Source of the DNA: Trametopsis cervina
Taxonomy: Eukaryota; Basidiomycota; Agaricomycetes; Polyporales; Irpicaceae
Reading direction: 5' to 3'
DNA length: 64,000 bases
NCBI GenBank assembly: GCA_022385755.1
Contig: MU278356.1
Location: 542,589-606,588 of the forward strand
Each line of letters opens with the position of its first letter. Position 1 is the first letter of the stretch. Shown here in pieces: positions 61,707 to 64,000 of the stretch. A model generated the notes under the pieces. The model made no database searches. It had not been told where the DNA came from and saw only the letters and a program-made list of their open reading frames with translations. The translations under genes were made by a program, and so were the position numbers.

Positions 61707-63118
61707 CTACCAGCCGAATATCAAATCAGATACCTGTCCTAGTACTCCCTTACTCGGAGATGGTTGCACGACACCTGGAGCTAAGGCCGCCTCACCAGGT
61801 TTCGCAAGCTGAGGGATGTGGCTTCCCGAACCGGGCTTCCTGAACGCGGAAGCTGAGGGAGCTAGCCGTATTGGTGTACCGACAGTTGGCGTCTGTGCAC
61901 GTGGTACCAACGTGCTAATGGCAAGAGACGACTCGGAGAAACCACCAGAGGGGGACGCGTCTGTCATACTAACATCCGGGGAAGGACTCTCCGCAATAAT
62001 AGAGGCCGCGAACGGGCTACGCGCAAGAGGCGAACCTAGCAAAGCCTCAGCTTGTGCTGGATCCTACAGTCATTTATGTTCAGACAAAGTTTGCGGATAA
62101 CTCTTTAAATGTAACTCACCGCCCACTTGACTCCAACCATGAATGAGCCACTCAGTACATCTCCATTCTTCCGCACTGCGCGCATTGCATCTGCGGGGTT
62201 TATGTAACCGATCCTGAAGCAGTTCGATATCTCTAGGTTCGGGTCCGCCTCCGTCGACTCGCCGAATGCGCGGAAGTACTCAACGGTTACGCTATACTTG
62301 TCCCCAGGATACCCGAAGACAATAACATATAGCGGCTTGGACGTAGCGGATGCTTTTGGCGTTGACGGTGTCTGAGGTTGCTGAGGTCGGAAAAGTGAGC
62401 CTCTGGCTGACGCATCCAGGTTGAGTGTCTGTAACACACATGAATCCAGCGCGAATTCAGAAATACATATATGAGACATACCGTTGATCTTCTTGTCGTA
62501 GGCTCATAAACTTCATTCACAATATCGTTCACTGAGTTCATCGGGGGCGCATCTTCATCTGCTAAGGTCTGTCGCTGTCTTTGACTGTTCGTCAAGAGTC
62601 AGAAGGCGGGTTTCGGCTCTCGAAACTCGTACGCACCGCGAGCTCTGAAACATCGAGTCCATGCCAAATTCTGCAGCTGAAGAACCAGATATCAGGGGAT
62701 TTGTTTTGGCCTTCGTCTGTATGAGGGGTGCGTCGTCGAAGCGTGGCCCCAGCGAGGTTGCCTACGTTGAACTATTAGCAGAAGGCTGGTGATGTCTGCA
62801 TGTATCCACGTACATCGTGTTGACTGGCCGCCTATAGGAATGATAATCAGTACAATACGCGTATATAAGTGCGCCACTCACCATTAGATACCCAGACTGG
62901 TAATGACTTCTGGATTGAGAGAGCGTGTCTGACAGTCCTCCGGTCCCCCCTCCGAGTGGACCAGAACGCAGGCTGGGACTATGCCCGGTACCTTGACTGG
63001 ACATGCCTGCTACCAGAAATGGCTGTGAATGGGAATGCGCGAAGCTTTGCCGGCCATGAGGTTCGTTAGATTGGTCCCTGTGGTAGGCACCGGAGGGGTA
63101 CGATGTGCTTGAGTACAT
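61707..63118 (-). CDS. NUP53: Nucleoporin Nup53/Nup35
   Basis: A nuclear-pore inner-ring protein that bends or binds the pore membrane. Seen: a low-complexity N-terminus (MYSSTSYPSGAYHRDQSNEP), DDAPLIQTKAKTNPL, and the Nup35-type RRM fold (PLYVIVFGYPGDKYSVTVEY, RAFGE, CFRIGYINPADAMRAVRKNG, GSFMVGVKWA). A disordered Ser/Pro/Thr tail ends VSDLIFGW, the expected C-terminal amphipathic membrane-binding helix. About 390 aa. It includes an 18-nt microexon at 62831-62814 encoding AASQHD. It shares its upstream region with ZPR1. Confidence 0.92.
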
Positions 63119-63550
63119 GGCGGATCTGAGTCTTGCAGCTATTATTTTCTAAGTCAGATTGAACTATATGCGGTTGCCGAATAACGTGTACAAGAGTGCG
63201 GAGGAAGAAACAGGAGGGCTGAGCACAATAGGTGAACGTGAAAGTAAACCGCGCTGCTGTCACGCGTTCACCGTGACGACACCGTCCGCGGTGTGATGCA
63301 TACACGTGATTTAGTGACTCCTGTAGACGTGACTCTTCCGCGCCTATCTTGCAACTATCTTGCAGATAATTTCAGCTTTGGCAGCATCGAGCACCTTCAG
63401 CCACCAGCCGCCTTCCTGCAAGTGAGTCAGTTTTCCCAGTCATTGCAACAGACAAAATGCTTATAAGACCTCCACAGGTATGCGTCCCCTCTCAACCCAC
63501 CTCCCACCAGTTAAAACTGACCTACACTTCTGCGATCTGCATTAGAAGAT
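63119..63550. promoter_or_regulatory. Divergent promoter region between Nup53 and ZPR1
   Basis: 432 bp between start codons. It contains an inverted repeat CACCGTCCGCGGTG near 63281 and a TGTCACGC element at 63258-63265. A GTATGC...CATTAG segment just before the ZPR1 ATG (about 63479-63545) looks like a 5-prime UTR intron. Confidence 0.45.
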
Positions 63551-64000
63551 ATGGCGGCTCCCAACACCGAGCTCTTTCCAACGATCGGACAGGTCGCGGA
63601 AGACACTGACAAAAATGAGCAGCTAGATTCGAATGAAGAGGGCACCGGTGACGAAGACACACGGGCTGTGCAGGTGATTGAGTCGTTGTGCATGCGATGC
63701 CATGAGCAGGTACGTTAGACCCTACGAACGGATATGCAAGGAGATATTCATCTGTCGCACATCTTGAAGGGATCAACACGGCTCCTCCTCACAAGCATCC
63801 CATTTTTCCGTGAGGTGGTTGTCATGTCCTTCCGATGCGAGCATTGTGGCTTCCAGAACAACGAAATACAATCCGCTGGTCAGATCCGACGTAAGTCATC
63901 TTGATCTGTGTATTCACATCGCCACCTAACCAGTCATATATTCATTGATTAGCCGAGGGAGTCACATATACAGTGCGGATGCTAGCACGCCCTGATTTGG
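63551..64000 (+). CDS. ZPR1: Zinc-finger protein ZPR1 (partial, runs off right edge)
   Basis: ZPR1 is a conserved zinc-finger protein that acts as a chaperone for translation factor eEF1A. Seen: [20 protein letters not shown], an acidic linker, then the first C4 finger [20 protein letters not shown] continuing into [20 protein letters not shown]. After the next intron comes [15 protein letters not shown]. Introns start at GTACGT after CHEQ and GTAAGT after GQIR. The gene continues beyond base 64000. Confidence 0.93.

Overview
This is nuclear DNA from a filamentous basidiomycete, most likely an Agaricomycete. Genes carry many short GT-AG introns of about 50-75 nt, coding sequence is GC-rich, and the gene families (Bem3-type RhoGAP, DASH subunit Hsk3, Ecl1-type zinc protein, Sur2-type hydroxylase) are fungal. 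All family names come from reading translated sequence; no database search was run.

Left part (1-12.8 kb): a Bem3-like PX-PH-RhoGAP gene runs off the left edge on the minus strand. Divergent from it is a SET-domain lysine methyltransferase (SETD6/Rkm4 type). Its last exon appears to lie 3.9 kb downstream of the previous one, across a stretch holding coding-looking fragments in shifting frames and a 75-bp tandem duplication.

Middle part (12.8-30.4 kb): a gene desert of about 17.7 kb in which I can support only one gene, an intact 524-aa protein with an N-terminal C4 zinc knuckle resembling the Ecl1 lifespan/stress family. It has 8.7 kb of empty DNA upstream and about 7.4 kb downstream. A four-fold GTGAC array with exact 10-bp spacing sits about 380 bp upstream of its start, and a long pyrimidine-rich tract follows its stop. 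The desert is followed by a frameshifted, stop-containing phosphotransferase (APH/AIM9-like) pseudogene at 30.5-32.2 kb, then 6 kb without a recognisable gene.

Right part (38.4-64 kb): a dense housekeeping block of 14 protein genes and one tRNA in 25.5 kb: SmB, nitronate monooxygenase, pyruvate carboxylase, GDP-mannose transporter, tRNA-Asp, a UAA/Yea4-type nucleotide-sugar transporter, a YANK/STK32-like kinase, guanylate kinase, a mitochondrial MCUR1/Fmp32-type coiled-coil protein, Mak16, a sphingoid C4-hydroxylase, a DUF829/TMEM53 hydrolase-like protein, Hsk3, Nup53 and the start of ZPR1. Most neighbours are divergent or convergent with 200-700 bp between them, so several promoters are bidirectional.

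Unusual gene structure is the clearest novelty. The pyruvate carboxylase gene needs a 5-nt microexon, a 17-nt microexon and two GC-AG introns, one of which splits the biotinylation motif. Nup53 has an 18-nt microexon, and SmB has a first coding exon consisting only of ATG. I saw no prokaryotic mobile element, CRISPR array, virus or intact transposon.
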